A stretch of 64,000 nt of DNA from Liolophura sinensis (lineage: Eukaryota; Mollusca; Polyplacophora; Chitonida; Chitonidae): positions 11,591,338-11,655,337 of the forward strand of contig NC_088302.1 of NCBI RefSeq assembly GCF_032854445.1. The letters run 5' to 3'. The position numbers and the translations under genes are program-made. Under the pieces are notes generated by a model. That model did no database searches and was not told where the DNA came from. It saw only the letters and a list, made by a program, of their open reading frames with translations. Below are positions 45,201 to 58,075 of the stretch, one piece after another. Each line of letters opens with the position of its first letter. Positions within the stretch are counted from its first letter, which is position 1.

Positions 45201-48200
45201 TAGTCTCCCTTGTCACTCTTCAGGGCCAGGTAGTTTGTGGCCTCTGCGACTTCCTCTACACGTATATTTCTTGCTCCCTCAGGAATTACTGTGGCTTCCA
45301 CATAACCTGCGGGACAAAATCACACTGGCATGAAAGAAACACCCAGAAAATTCACTGCATTTATTGAAAGGATGTGAAATACACATGTATCAATTGCCAG
45401 AAAGTTTATTTTGAAAGCGTCCTTTACCAAAAATAAGTCATTTCACAAGGTTTCCTTGCTTAATGCAAGAAGAGATGGATACACCAAACAATACTCAGAC
45501 TGAGACAGATGTACAAAAGAAGGTGTAGATGCACACCTGACATTTCAAAGCTCTCACTCCCATTCGGACAGGTATAAAGCATCAGGTGTAATTCATTTTG
45601 ATACAATGATTAAGTTTGTTTTACATTAATAATAAGAGTCATGTTTATAGATAAAAAAAAACAGGTGAAAGTCAGAAAACATTATCATACAAATATTATA
45701 TTAAATATTGCCACCATCTCTTTCTATGGTGAAGCCTCTTTGAAACTTTCTTCAGTTTATTTGTAACAATTTTACGGTTTTATCAGCTAGATTCTAAGGC
45801 ACACAAGGCATTATGGGATTTTGCAAGGCTACAGAACCAACCATTTCCTTGCTTGTCCTTGAACTGTTGTTTGACAGTCAAGCAACTTGACCCGTCCCCG
45901 TGGCAGACTCCACACCGGTCATCCTCAGCATTGGAGTCCAGCCCCCAGTCACAACCCACATGCTGCAAACACACGCAGGATTGGCTGAATTATTTGATGA
46001 CATCACATGAAATTTAAATCATTTCACTGATATGTGTAACATAATTTTACAAAGAATTACCATAGCAACCTGAGTCATACACATAATAAAATACTAATAT
46101 ATTTTCTCCTTGTGAGAAATCATGAAAACTAGCAGTGCTAGAAGGGCAGCCATACTGATCTCAAGTATGCGGTACCAGATACTCAACAGCTTTTCTGATG
46201 ATGTAGGGAGTCACTTTTATGAACACTGTGGTAATGTCAGTGCTCTAATATATTCCAAACTTAAACACTATCCTTCATAATTCACAAATATGCATACCAT
46301 AGGTATATGTCACTTCCTGTTTGGAGCAACAGTGCACACTACATGTTTTCCTGACTGATGAAGATTTACAGACAAATCATCAAACTTGATCTCTTGGTGC
46401 ATCTTTGTAATGTGTTGTAAACTTTTTAAATGTTTCAAAAGAACATCTGCTTTCATGGAGCAGTACAGTTTTTACTGCATTTTCCTTCAAGTAATTCTTT
46501 TTTCCAGCACAATCAACTACATGTATTTAATACTGACCATTTTCTTCAACTCATCAAAGCTTCACAAATTTCCTGTATCAAATTAACTACTTTAGATGTT
46601 CTCACCCTACAACGTCCTCCGATACACATGTGACGTCCATTCAGAGAACATGGTGTTCCGTCCGTCACTATGTCCTTCAGAAGTACCGAGAAATAGTTGT
46701 CTTTGGGTTTACAGTGGAGCTGGCAGGGAGTGTCTGAAACACAGCCAGACTATTGGATAATATTAATCGTGTTTGTGTTTAGTGTAGGCATCAGCATCCA
46801 TGTTGCCGTTTTTACCGATTCTTTACCGATTTATAAACAAAGGGAGGGAGGGATGTATAGACAGATATGCTGACATGACAGCTTTATCAGTTAATTTTGT
46901 ATTCAAATCTGGTTTAAATTTAACTTAACATAAAGGCACTTACAGATTGGAAGATGTAGGGATGGATACACAGATTGAAATGCTGACTTCACCAACAAGT
47001 TTTATTTTTTTGTGTTTCATTTTAAATACTGTTAAATTTGGATTTGTGGTTTAGTAGCAATTCTGCAAACAGACGAGTACACAGATTAAAACCAACACTG
47101 AAAGGAGCAGGAGCCAAATTTCATGAAACCTAAAAAAACATTTTACTGTCACTTTTTCAGAAAACTGTTTCCAGAAATGCCACCGAAACAAGGCAATTTA
47201 CAGCTAAATCTCCCAAGAAATGATTCTCCAAGTTTTGTAAAAGTTGTCCCTGATTATAACATGGTGTAAAATTATAATAGTCCTTCCCCAACTCCTAAAC
47301 TCACTGGGTGCTGGTACCGGCTCCCACTCATAATACTTCTTCTTGTAAGGTTTGGAATTGAACTCTGCACACTGAAACTGTCTGAAGCTGGGCTTCCCAT
47401 CTGGACAGGGCTGAAACAATGTCAGACACCAATATAAAGGTCAGTAGAAAATGAAAAAACATAATGTGACATTACTGCTGACAGTTTTATTAAAGGAGAA
47501 GAAAACATAAAAATGATACCAAAATCAGATGAAAGAGCATCAAAACTTATATGCAAATATGATCTTTAATATTTTTTTTGGATTTTTTTTTCATGAGAAA
47601 AGGGTATTTGAAAATATTTTTGTATTGTGGGTATTTGGGACCAACTTTTCGTATATTTATCATTGTTGAATAACAATGTTCTCATTAAGGATGTGATGCT
47701 TGTCTAATAAACTTATTTTGAATGTAAATTTGTTGTTTATATCAAAACATATGCATTTAACCTAAATTATGATAATATTTATGAATATATTAAAAATATA
47801 AATATGATTCAAATTGAGGCTTAATACATTTGTTAAAAGAACAAATTCTAGTGTAAAAATATATATTAAACCTGTGTTACATTTTCATTTATGACATTAT
47901 TAAACAAAGACTATAAATACCTAAAGGTGGTCACCAATACCCACCATACAAAATTTATTTTCAAGTGTCTTTTTCTCCTTAAAGAAAATCAGAAAAAATA
48001 TTGAAGACCACATTTAGGAATAACTTTTCCCTCTCTTTCACTGTGTCATTTTTATGTCTTCTCCACCTTTCACAATCATTCCCCTAACAAGAATATTAAA
48101 AATTTTTTATTTATTTATTTTTTTAATTCCAGAATTTTATGAGAGATCACTGACCATTATGTGAGCAACTTGTAAATTTTCCACATAAAAAAGTCAATAA

Positions 48201-51200
48201 AGGCTAAGAAATAGTAACTGCCTTCACAAGTGGGCAATTTTCCATGAAAAAAAGTAAGACTTTAAAGAGTAAGTCAACTTCTGAGCCTAAGTAAATATTT
48301 TCTCTCTGAAGTTAACATCCATGAAAAAAAAGCCTTTTAAAGGCTTTAAAGAACATGAAACCTTTGTTGCTTTTGCCCCGCAGATTTGTGAGATGGCTTC
48401 TTGTGACAACTTCATCCACTGATGCTTAAGTATTTTAAGTATTAAAGTGCAATTTAACATAGCAAACAATTTTCAATTAATTTTCCCCTTACATTCTCAC
48501 ACTGAACAAAACTCAAGTGCCGTTAAGAATTTCAAAGACAAGCGCAACTGCCGATCTAACCACGCATACTGCATTTGACCTAGAAGTTCACCCATACAAG
48601 TTCACTTTTAGAGACCAATAAAAGGCAGTGAAATATTACCTTTGGTGCTGAAACCTACGTTATTCAAGTTGGATATTATCCTACCTTCCAAACAATCAAA
48701 AATACATCTTTATGAGATCAGCAAAACTCTCAGAATCAGGTATAAATTCAGTCATCAACAAAATTTGATGTCAACTTACGTCAGTGTTACAGATCCTATA
48801 TCGTTTTCGTTCCCCTATACAGTATTTGCCACCATTGGATGGCCTGCCATACAAAAAAAAAATCAGAAAATAATGTAGGCAAGACCTGGATTACTTTCAG
48901 GCGTTCCACTGTTTGATCATTCAGCTACAACTATTAAAGTTTAATACTTAATCACAATAAAGATGAAGGACAAAAAAATAATCTATTCACCTTCATAAAT
49001 AAATTTCTTTAATATGAATGACTGACACAAAATTTGAAAACATACCATGATCTCCTGGCATATTTTGTTTTCGCCATTTTGGAAATTCCACATAATTACA
49101 CCAAAAACATGACTCTTGTTCCACCTTTCTATGAGAGCCATCAGTGTATTATTACAAGGAGAATATGTTGCTTAGTTACACATTTCTATTTCAAAGTTTT
49201 TTAATTTATTTATTTATTTTTACAATTAGTTATTTATCTATAAAGCAAAACAAAGACTCAGCTCTCCCCAATGCTATGAACACACAAAACACAGAAAGTT
49301 ATACGAACCCAAGGTGGAGTGTTCATGCTGTAGACTCGTACTTACGGTGGGTTGTCACAGTGCCTCTGGGAGTAAGCCACCCCCGCTCCACAGCTCCGAG
49401 AACAGTCTGACCATCCACCCCACACACCCCACTCTCCATTTATGGCCTCAGGTCGGTCCCCAATCATCTGACATTTCCCGTTCATACACCACTGAATGCA
49501 CAAACACAATAGCCTTACATGTGATTGGATAATTTACAAGAAGTAATCGAACAATGAGATACAGTTAGGCTTCGTAGAGATGATCCAAATGCAAAGGATC
49601 ATCTTCATTCAGATTCTTTAGTGAAGCAGTTCTTCACAAAAAACATTCACTTGAAAACCCTGCACATCACAAAATGGGCACAACTCCTTAAATTGTAAAT
49701 TCTAAAGCAATGTAACTCATTTTCTATGGTTTAACTTTGCTTTGGTGTAAGGAAAAACTCTGTAATAATAAAACAATTTTGTAGATTGGAGCGATGACAC
49801 AAACTGGTTTACAGGCAAACATTGCTATGAAATATACCAAGGACAAATACAATGAAGGAGGTCTCATCAGAAAGACAGTACAAACTGCATATTAATGACT
49901 ATTTTTAAGATTTTTTAAGAATATTTTTCACTGAATTAAGAGCAGTGAAATTTTAGAATTTAAAGGCAATGCTTGTATTTGCCAAGACCACAGTACAGAT
50001 GTTGGTATACTTTCCCAGTACGTGTGCACTAACCTTGTTTTCTCCACACAGTGTCCCTTCTACAGCAGCCTCTAGTTTAGTGGAGCAGCCATTCTCCACA
50101 CGGCACCACAATGTGTCACATACGTTCTACAAGCAGAAACCATGGCAACAATGCTATCTTCATCAATGTTTTTTTTTTCAAACAAAATTCAAGCCAAAAT
50201 CCTATAATACTGACCAAATGATTTTGGTTCACACCTTTGCTTGAGGTTGTCATATCAGAGGCTCTAGACAACAAAATGCTTACATTAATTTCTTTGCTGA
50301 CACGATTTTCAAAATCCATTCAGATCAACTTAAATGTAACAGTCATTTTTAAAAGGGCTTCTTTAGGTTTCTAATGGTCTGAGCATCTGCCTCGCAGTTC
50401 TTAGGCCCTGGGATCAAACCCGGTTTGGGTTATACCAAAGACTTTAAAAATGGCACTTGCTGTTGCCTTGCTTGGCGAGATGTTAGAGCAAGGAAACATG
50501 ACCCAGTGTCAGTGTAATGTGGGGTATCATGTCAGGTGTTTTCAGCATGATGGTTCAGTGGCTGCAGCACTTTAGCGCCATGGACTCACCTTGCCACAAG
50601 AAGAAACAATGATACCTAATTGTCGTCATATGAATGAAAATTGTCCAAGTACAACATTAAATCCCCACACATACATTATTAAAAGTTACAGATTGGTATT
50701 AAACATGAAGAGTCATTAAAAACAATTAAGTCGAGAGTTCTTACTAAAACTGAAAAGTTATCATTACAAGAGGACAAGTTACCAGCCTGTTCATGATGTT
50801 GTTGTTGTAATGTTGCACACTTACTGATTTTGGACCTAAAACAAATGCTGTATAACAGTACCTCGATGCCATCACAGACTGTAGCCTTGGGCCCATACTG
50901 TAGCGTACATTGGTGATCCGCGTCATACATGGTCCCTGGGGGTAGCACGGGAAACTCAAAGTCGTGGGGGGAGGGCTCGTCATCCAGGCAGAACCCCCAG
51001 TTACGACTACAACAACAACATTGCTCGAAACAAAGTAAATATTTACAAAATGCATACCTGTTTTTTTTTTCTATTTAAGAATATCTTACCAGAATAATAG
51101 CAGTAACGATTATATGGATGGATCAGAAAATGCGTAGAACCCCGTGAAACTTGTGCCTAAGTGCCATCATACCTGACAAACCTCCAGACATAATTATAGG

Positions 51201-54200
51201 CCTACTCTGAGAGCAAATGTGTCTGTTTACACTAATGAAATCATAATATTCCGATGTTCTAAAAATAGCCTCCCCTACAATAATTGTGCAAAAAATGAAG
51301 GTTTTACGCCTCCAGCTAAAAGTGGATTTGAACCTACATTCCCACAGAAATAATCTATCAATCTGTCATGTTAGCAAAAGGGAATTTCCAAAAATTCCAC
51401 AAACTCAAGGTGTTCCTCAAGATGCAATTAACATTTTTTAGAATTACAGATATTCTTCAACATTGTGTTAAAATTTTCAAATCGACAAAGAAAGGTGATA
51501 ACTCAAAGAATTTTGTTTAAGATTAACTTATTACTTACTCTGTAAATCGTGTGATGGATTGTCTGCTGCATGGACTCCACACCAGGGGGACGCTGTCAGC
51601 CATGAGGTGTGGCGCCATCACGTGCTGACGTCCTGTATTCGGGGATTCACACTCGTTGTGAACCCCATCATGCCTCATCCCAAAACTGCAAAAAACATAG
51701 TTAATAGTTAATAAATAATAAGTTCACTATCAAAATAATTAACACATGCATGGATTCAACACAATCAAAACAATTCAGTTATTTGGATACTTGTATGTGA
51801 ACAAGTTCGGATATTCCAGCCCTTCATATATTTAAGGTGCGTATGTCCTTGGAATGCTGAACCTTAATGAAAACTTCACATGTTAGCTATATACAAGCTG
51901 TGGAAATATGCATCATTCTCTAGTGCTGCACTGCAGTGCGTGTGCACTACACTTTTGCTTTACTTTGCAAAACTATGATGTATTACAGAAAAAAAAAAGA
52001 AGAAACTGCTTGGACGGAGTATTTGTATACGTGTAGTGTATAATTCCACATATCTTTCAATTGACCTTTAAGTCAGAGTGAACAATTAACGTCTGAGAAT
52101 GTTGGAAAATGAGGAATCAGATCTATGAAGACTGCCTTGTGTCAGCCTGACATACTTGTGTCCCAGTTCGTGAGAGAGAGTGTAAGCCAGAGCAAGCCCC
52201 GTGTCCTGATTGATGTTACATGAGCGGTGGGGCTGACACATCCCGGCCACCTGCGCTAAGCCCAGGGTGCCACATGGCTGGTTCATACGAGAGCAGATGT
52301 TCTTTCTGACAAAAGAAAAAACAAAAGTTCAGTTTACTAATGAAAAACAATCTTGCCACCCGAATAAAACATAAATGTCAGGATCATCTTCATGAGTTCA
52401 TTAATAAACAACAGTTCTTTTTGAATCGAATGATTCTCCTTTTCTATGAATTAAAGCATCCTGAAATGACATGGTATATTCATCCCATGGTTTGACAAGT
52501 TTTCATATGTTATTTTAAACCCTTATATGAACAATGTCTTCAGTGAAAAATTTAATGGTGTATAAATGTTTTATAAGCAAAAGAAAATATAATATTCTAT
52601 GCGGGAATCAATTTATGGAGGCAGTTGTCTTACTGACATGCACAGTACTGAATAGAAACATTCGAACTAAACCATTTTTTTTTCTTTTAAAAAAGTTACA
52701 AAAATCAACATTTGCATTCCCACCTCGTCATCAAAATGGCGACATCATGATGATTGGGATGTGCCTCATCTTTTGGGTTGAGTTTTTTCTGCCACTTACA
52801 GAAACTGCTTAGAGTGTTATCAGCATGATGGGTAATCGTCAAACCTTCCTGAAACAGGGGAGATAATTCAGACACAGATCTGCTACCAAACAATGCTACT
52901 GTATTTCACTAAAAGAGTTCAGTATGTAAAAATGCACTTTCAGAAGCACATAAAGGCCTTAAAATAAGACTTTTGATGCAAACGCAATTTTGTCAACAAG
53001 TTAATCAAACTTCACAAAAGACTCAATCAGTGGCCCTGCAAAGACGGATGAATCAAGTGAGTGAGTGAGTGAGTGCTTGGGGTTTACGGTCGTACTCAAC
53101 AATTTTTCAGTCATATGACGACGACGTATGAATCTATCAACATGAAACAAAATGTGTCAGATGAGCAATGCTAAACTTGGTATTAGGTTTAGCCCATACA
53201 GTAAATACAGTATTTACTGATACATCCATGTGACTTACAGACAAGCTCTGTGTAATTCCTAAAACTTCAAGATCACCTTGGTTTTGTGTTTTGGGCATTT
53301 TTTTTTGTTGGTATCCTTCTAATTATTCCATGATATGGGGAGTCCATGCTGGGTTCAGATCTGCCTACTTTAGACATGTTAGTACCACTACCTCTTATTC
53401 AACCACAAAACCTAAGTCTTATATCATACATATTTGGAAACTTTCCAAGTAAAGATAACAGAAACAGTATTTCTTGATGCAAGCAATTAACAGAATGAAT
53501 ATATTGCAGATGTTTGTTATTTCAGATATGAAATTCCAACTCCTAGTGAGCTGAACAAAAAAGTCCTGCACGATTATTCAACCACCTTCAACAAGCATCC
53601 AATCACAATACAATGATACGTCATGTGATGCACATAAACAGCTGGGATTTTTTGATTGTGATGCAGTTACCACTCAAGTACAAGTGCCCGAAGTTGGTAA
53701 CTTAACCGCTCAACTGCAAAATTAAAGACCTGTGTTTCTGATTATATGATGTGAGCAAGGGAATACCTTGTGTCCAGAGGCAAGCGAAGATTTGCATTCA
53801 TTAAACATGTCTAGCCATATTTAAGAGGACCTCTGTGTTCAGTATGAGTATTAAAGTTCTTAAATTTATGTCCTCTACGCACAACAGAAACATCAAAAAT
53901 GCATTTCCTGTTAAAATGTTAAATGCAGACTATATAAAGTTTGTGTGAAAAACATCCACTAACTTACCTGATCCTCTTCCAATAAGATGATCTTCACCAG
54001 GACTATGTTGACAGCGTTACCTATGCTGGCGTCGTGAAACACACTCGACACCTGGCAAAACACAGAATGTTGTGGTCTTTGTAGAGAATCATATTACAAT
54101 TAAAACACATCGATTGTCAGAATGGCTATCTTCTAACTTGGAGACCTAAATTCCATGAATGAGTTTTGTAACTTCAAGACATGTTTGTCATGGCAGAGTG

Positions 54201-57200
54201 GGTAAACGACAATGCCCTTGAGGCTTTGTCTTGATGATCAGAATACACAGCGTTGTCCTACTTCAAACACTGAACCAATGGTGTTCTTCAAGTGCATTGC
54301 GACATGAAAAACCAAACTATCACAAAAAGGGCTATAACTCTGTACAGCAATGTGTTATGTTTGAAACAGGCTTCTGTTGTGGAGGTACAAACAAGAAATG
54401 AATGGATTTCAGAGCTCTAAGTGAGCATAGCCAAATATAGTTCAAGAGCCAGTCGTTCGCTATCTGAGAATTTCGCGTTTGATGACGAAAACGAATCTAC
54501 AGTGTAATGGCAGGATACTGAATATTGGATGACCAATTTCCTTATCTCTTCTATAAGGCATGGCGACAACAGAGTGACTGTTCATCCAGGAGAATTCCAC
54601 CAAACCTGATCAGAATAAGACCAAGAATTGTTTCATTTTATTCCATGGAAAATACGACATGACAATCCTAGTTTCAACTAACACAAAAGCATGTTCATCC
54701 AGGAAAATTCCCCCAAGCTTGGTCAGAATAAGATAAAGAATTGTTTCATTTTATTACAGGGAATATACGACATAGCAATCTCAGTTTTAATAAAAAAAAG
54801 CACAAAAGCAATAATATTTTTCTTTATTACTGTCACAAAGTGACCCAACAAAATAAAAGTATACAAAGTGCCTTTCCCTGCTGTTAGGTCAGAACAAGAG
54901 AGTCAACCTTGTAATGGTTGGACAGGTGTAGGCATACTGTGAGTGTAGTATGCAATAAGATACCAAACATTATGGCTGTCTATGCAAACAAAGTAAGTCA
55001 CTCTTATCCACAAACATTTTATTTTTACAAAAAAATGGTTATTGCATAGACAGAATTTTCGTCGTTATATTTGTGCACTTAATCACATCAAAAGCAACAA
55101 CCAGCTTACTTTGCTAGAAGAGAAAAATTTAAATATTACAAATTCATAACAACAAAATGTTGTGTTTTGTCAATGAAAAAGTTGGAACAGCTAGTATATG
55201 GCTTTTGATTGCTGACTTAGCAGCTTCCATATAACCCCAATTATAGCAGGAAAAATAACCTTTTCTGAATTTAATAACTACTTTCAAGAATATATATAAA
55301 AAGTTTTGAACGAGTAATAAAATGAACAGGGTAAATAAATATATGACCTCTCTACTAACCAATGTTCCATAAGGGAAACAACAAGTTCTAAAATATTTTT
55401 ATTTATGTCAATGCCCTGTCAAAGAACACAGGCTCCTAATTGTCCTGGAATGTTTTGTGTTTATTTATTTGTGTACTAACTTACCTGTTCTAGACAACAG
55501 GGCTAATTAACTTTAGGAATCCCAGACAAAGCAGTCAGTCAATGTGGCATTCTAAGCGGGATTGCGTGGAGACAAAGAGAATAATACTGTCTTAGATGAG
55601 ACACCTTAAGTGATCTGTAAATTTGGCCGGTGTCACTCGTCAGCTGAGATAGGTCGAGACTGTCCAACTTGAGTCATGATTTGGGTATTACGCACAGCAT
55701 CGCCTAAATTAACACTCGCCCGTCGTCGGCAGGTATTAGCAGCATCACAGAGAAAATGTTCAAGACACGTCACTTTACACACAGATAGAGCTATCTTTAC
55801 TGAAGACTCAAAGAGTGACTTTTACAGGTTTGCCGATAAAATCCTGAGCATAAATCACAAAATGACAGATAATTCACTTCACCTTAATTGGTGCAGGGAG
55901 AGAAATCTGACAAAGAGACAACTTAATTGGACAATTGCAGACACACCTTCACAGCTCCATTAAAAACAAGGTACTGTCTTCAGCTGGATCACCGTTGTAG
56001 TTTTACAAAAGAAAGTGGGAAACAATGTTGTTCACTTCAAACAAATAATTAAATGTGCCGTCTCTCACTACCCTGCTTTTCCTGCTGGTTCAGACATTTG
56101 TGGGGAAAGCATTATTGGTTGTGTTGTTGCTTTTTGTATGTATGAATATATGTACCTTCAAACTACACGATGCTTTACCTTGTTTCATATATATTGATGT
56201 ATTTTTTATTGGACTTTTTTTAAATTCAAGAATGTTTCCTATCTATTGTTTTCTCTGTGATGGCCTTGGGGAAGAACAGTTTCATTGTAAATTGACTGCG
56301 CTACCTTCAATAAGTAAAGATATTATATATTTAAAGAATAGTCAAGAGTGAAATATCACAACTCACACATTAGTTACTCTTTGGTAAGTGTTATTCTGAA
56401 ACTTTGATCAAATTGCACAAATGCTGCGTGTACTTGATTGTGTAATAAGTCTCAATAAAATAACTCTTTGTTTGATTTAGTGATAAAGTCCTCTTAGACC
56501 TTTTAAGAATTTCAAATGACAGATAAAAATGAAGAACATACAAAATTAACATAATTACTTTAATATTTGCAACAAACCTTAATGCAAAGTTTATAGAAAA
56601 CATACTGTATGTGCAGACTATTACACATGTACCTTAATATTTATAACAAAACGTAATGTAAAGCTAACACAAGTTTTCAAAAATATTAAATTTATTTATT
56701 TATTTGATTGCTGTTTTATGCCAAACTTAGGAATATTTCACTTATGCAACAGCTGCCAGCATTATGGTGCGAGGAAACCGAGCAGAGCCTGGAAAAAACC
56801 CATGACAATCTGCTGGTTGCTGGAGGACCTTCCTATGTATGGCATAAATGTTAAAGTACTTATGTATATTCTGCATGTTCTAAGTTTTTCCCGATGATTT
56901 GAACTTCTTCAAAGACCTATAAAGAAGCATTTATTGCTGGATATCCTCATTTAATCATTTTCATTGTTGCACCTGATGGCATACTTAATGGTCTTGAATT
57001 GAAAGTTACCCTTTTGATACTGTACACTTTTAAGTGAGTGAAATAGAACAAAAGAATATCTTATCTTTAATATATTCTTATAATCGTGCATGTCTCCTAA
57101 CACTTGACAGAACTATAAATCTGTGATTTAGCGGCATCATTTATTCCACTGCAAATTTATCACAAAAATTAACATTACAACAAAATGACGAATATGAATT

Positions 57201-57483
57201 GACTTTAGTTATCAGCGTGATCAGTATGCAAATGAGGCAGAAAACCTTTTTCTAAGTATGTCGCTCACCATGTTAATGATAGTCAACACATAAGTCTCCA
57301 GGTCAGAGTTGGCGTAGTATTTCACCATGATAGGGTCAATCACCACCAGGGTCTCCACGTGCTTCTCAATAGAGATGGAGCGCTTCTGTCGGCGATGCTC
57401 GCGCGTCTCTCCTTTACGTCCTGCAACGTTTCGCCGATGTCTCTCCCACCGCTCCCTCTTCCGAATCTCTTCCTCATAGTCAC
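35569..57483 (-). CDS. ADAMTS metalloprotease, ADAMTS7/12-like, 22 exons (5' partial)
   Basis: Exons: 57483-57269, 54051-53968, 52848-52724, 52305-52156, 51685-51539, 51006-50862, 50126-50034, 49491-49346, 48843-48780, 47410-47305, 46733-46606, 45962-45842, 45306-45065, 43920-43785, 43257-43131, 42178-41956, 41612-41463, 40566-39544, 39289-39119, 37804-37658, 37457-37307, 35756-35569. All phases agree (1,359 full codons plus stop). Domain order: propeptide end with furin site RRQKR, metalloprotease, disintegrin-like, TSR1, Cys-rich, spacer, TSR2-5, Thr-rich mucin segment, TSR6-8, PLAC. Eight TSRs, a mucin segment and PLAC are the hallmarks of ADAMTS7/12, which are secreted extracellular-matrix proteases; in those the mucin lies between TSR4 and TSR5, here after the fifth. 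Signal peptide and most of the propeptide were not found. Confidence 0.9.
36593..36759 (-). mobile_element. 5'-truncated SINE family A with target-site duplication
   Basis: The 3' part (TTTGATTGGTGTTTTTACGC) and core are present; the tRNA head is missing. GCAGAGCTTCT occurs at 36582-36592 and 36760-36770, giving firm boundaries and showing that the truncation happened at insertion. It lies in the last ADAMTS intron. Confidence 0.88.
37890..37955 (+). mobile_element. SINE family B 3'-tail fragment
   Basis: AAGTACAATGTTAAACCCCAA followed by CATTCACTCACTCACTC is the family B 3' end with a CACT-type tail. Just beyond, at 38000-38065, is a diverged family A-like tail (GGAATATTACTGGGTATGGG) ending in poly-A. 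Confidence 0.55.
38215..38335. repeat. short AT-rich minisatellite (about 21-bp unit)
   Basis: About six imperfect units of AATCAAATCATGAGACATCAT in an ADAMTS intron. A TAA microsatellite follows at 38355-38385. Confidence 0.8.
38539..39135. repeat. 52-56-bp minisatellite that copies the TSR6 exon end and its splice donor
   Basis: About eleven units start GTTGAC at 38590, 38644, 38700, 38754, 38808, 38862, 38918, 38972, 39026 and 39078, with the last merging into the exon at 39132. On the gene strand each unit contains ACAGCCTGGACCCCA|GTAAG, the true exon end and 5' splice site. A few units have GTAAC instead. The array lies just downstream of the real donor (39119/39118). Confidence 0.92.
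39544..43920 (-). CDS. ADAMTS central block: TSR2-5 and mucin-like segment
   Basis: TSR2 is split over two exons ([14 protein letters not shown], then [11 protein letters not shown]). TSR3 is [17 protein letters not shown]4 is unusual: after NWVVGEWQD it reads [16 protein letters not shown] and lacks the SxTCGxG loop. TSR5 ([16 protein letters not shown]) opens a 1,023-nt exon that continues into a mucin-like segment. That segment has two Thr-rich tracts, near its start and end, with an acidic centre between them. SSGDLEG in the centre resembles a glycosaminoglycan attachment site. The mucin domain of ADAMTS7/12 is also encoded by one large exon and carries chondroitin sulphate (family knowledge). 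Confidence 0.87.
40980..41205 (-). mobile_element. SINE family A, near full length
   Basis: Runs from a tail-side TATTTATTTATC through GACGGTGGCCAGCATTATGG and CCGCAGGTTGCTGGCAGACC to a head with TAACTAACTGAGCCACGG. It lies in the intron between the TSR5-mucin exon and the TSR4 exon. Confidence 0.85.
42160..42520. repeat. 82-bp minisatellite that copies the TSR3 exon start and its splice acceptor
   Basis: Four units, the boundary motif recurring at 42180, 42262, 42344 and 42426 (82-bp steps). On the gene strand each carries ATTTCATTGGTCAG|GTGGT, the real 3' splice site and first exon bases. The unit nearest the exon is the true site (exon start 42178). Confidence 0.9.
42700..42800 (+). repeat. 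dispersed repeat of unknown type, copy 3 of 4 (partial)
   Basis: CTAAAATTTTATCCGTGATT, CAGAGTTCTATTGATCTTAG and GATGTTTTGAGGTTTATTTG match the 5' half of the other copies. Confidence 0.5.
43396..43545 (-). mobile_element. truncated SINE family A
   Basis: The 3' tail and core are clear (TTTGATTGGTGTTTTACGCC, CCAGCATTATGGTTGGATGA); the head is missing. It lies in the intron within TSR2. Confidence 0.82.
45065..51006 (-). CDS. ADAMTS ancillary block: disintegrin-like, TSR1, Cys-rich and spacer
   Basis: The exon at 51006 begins RNWGFCLDD, closing the catalytic domain, and enters the disintegrin-like module ([13 protein letters not shown]). The 50126 exon has WCRVENGC; the 49491 exon has WCMNGKC then TSR1 ([20 protein letters not shown]); the 48843 exon completes it with YRICNTD. 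The Cys-rich module follows ([51 protein letters not shown]). The cysteine-free spacer ([17 protein letters not shown]...) ends in the exon at 45306-45065. The donor of that exon was placed at ATG|GTACAA because the next exon then reads [10 protein letters not shown] in frame. These modules mediate substrate and matrix binding in the family. Confidence 0.88.
50370..50685 (+). mobile_element. SINE family B, near full length
   Basis: tRNA-like head GGTCTGAGCATCTGCCTCGC with B-box-like GGGATCAAACCCGG, followed by the same core as 25935-26262 and a 3' end TTAAATCCCCACACATAC. It lies antisense in an ADAMTS intron. Confidence 0.8.
51539..57483 (-). CDS. ADAMTS propeptide end and metalloprotease exons
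   Basis: The first exon seen encodes a basic propeptide end with the furin-type site RRQKR, then the mature start [19 protein letters not shown]. The next exons give [27 protein letters not shown] and CGTLGLAQ. The zinc site forms across the 52156/51685 junction as HELGHNFGMRHDG (HExxHxxGxxHD), then the Met-turn HVMAPHLM. All three zinc histidines and the catalytic Glu are present, so the enzyme should be active. The 3.2 kb intron before 54051 and the DNA upstream of 57483 show no further propeptide exon that I can recognise. Confidence 0.9.
52905..53230 (+). repeat. dispersed repeat pair member, interrupted by a SINE tail
   Basis: AAATGCACTTTCAGAAGCAC, ATAAAGGCCTTAAAA, AGTGGCCCT and GATGAATCAAG recur with small changes at 58975-59240. 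In this copy a family B 3' tail on the minus strand (53060-53128; CGTCGTCATATGACTGAAAA) interrupts the shared sequence. Confidence 0.5.
54580..54810. repeat. 113-bp tandem duplication
   Basis: GTTCATCCAGGAGAATTCC at 54580 recurs at 54693 as GTTCATCCAGGAAAATTCC. The following sequence (AGAATTGTTTCATTTTATT, AATACGACAT) is also duplicated. Confidence 0.85.
56687..56850 (-). mobile_element. truncated SINE family A
   Basis: Diverged 3' part (TTTGATTGCTGTTTTATGCC) and core (CAGCATTATGGTGCGAGGAA); no head. It lies in the intron after the first ADAMTS exon seen. Confidence 0.78.
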
Positions 57484-57794
57484 CTGGGAGCAAAGTCATT
57501 TAATAAACTTAATGCCTACATTATCAAAAACGTGACTATGGCTACATTGGATGGCTAGCACGAAATGTGCGTGTACCTTCATTCCAAAAAGAGGTTAGCA
57601 ACCACTCAATTGCAAATATAAACATATTCATTTCCTCATGTCTTGAGATGTATATATATTCACATTACTTTTACATGAAAAACAGCAATCAAGTTTTTTA
57701 ATATTGCTGGATCAAATAAAAAAAAACAGCTTTGCACCCTGCTTAATATGTGCCTCTGGAACATTCTCACCTCATGAAGGTAAAAGACTACTGT

Positions 57795-58075
57795 AACCAA
57801 GGGGGGCCCACGGACACAAGAAAGCTACTGGTTTGAGTCTGCAGTCAAATATATGTAGCCTTTCACCAATATGGTCAGGAGTTCATATGCCGGTCCTTTT
57901 AGTTTTTTGTTTTAAATCGAATCAGAGGGTGTGTCAAGATCCTGTACCAAAGTGTGGCATCTTACTAGTTCATCAGGCCATTTTTTTTGTACCCACAATC
58001 CTAAATGATGTCGTTTAGGTTAAAAATTCTTCAGCATTGCATAAAACACTAATCAATAGTAATTAAATATATAGT
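57795..58075 (+). mobile_element. diverged SINE family A
   Basis: TTTCACCAATATGGTCAGGA corresponds to the core CACCAATGCGGTC, and GCATTGCATAAAACACTAAT to the 3' end. Head and middle are much altered. Confidence 0.55.

Noticed and set aside
52086-52286. Zinc motif read as [12 protein letters not shown], apparently lacking the third histidine.
   Set aside because: The exon ends after CACAA at a GTATG donor. Joining to 51685 gives HELGHNFGMRHD, a complete site.
55676-55963. 95-residue plus-strand open frame in the ADAMTS intron.
   Set aside because: No family motif, no splice context and ordinary intronic composition.
35569-57483. Assignment to the ADAMTS9/20 group because of the many TSRs.
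   Set aside because: That group ends in a GON domain with about 15 TSRs. This gene ends in PLAC with eight TSRs and a mucin segment.
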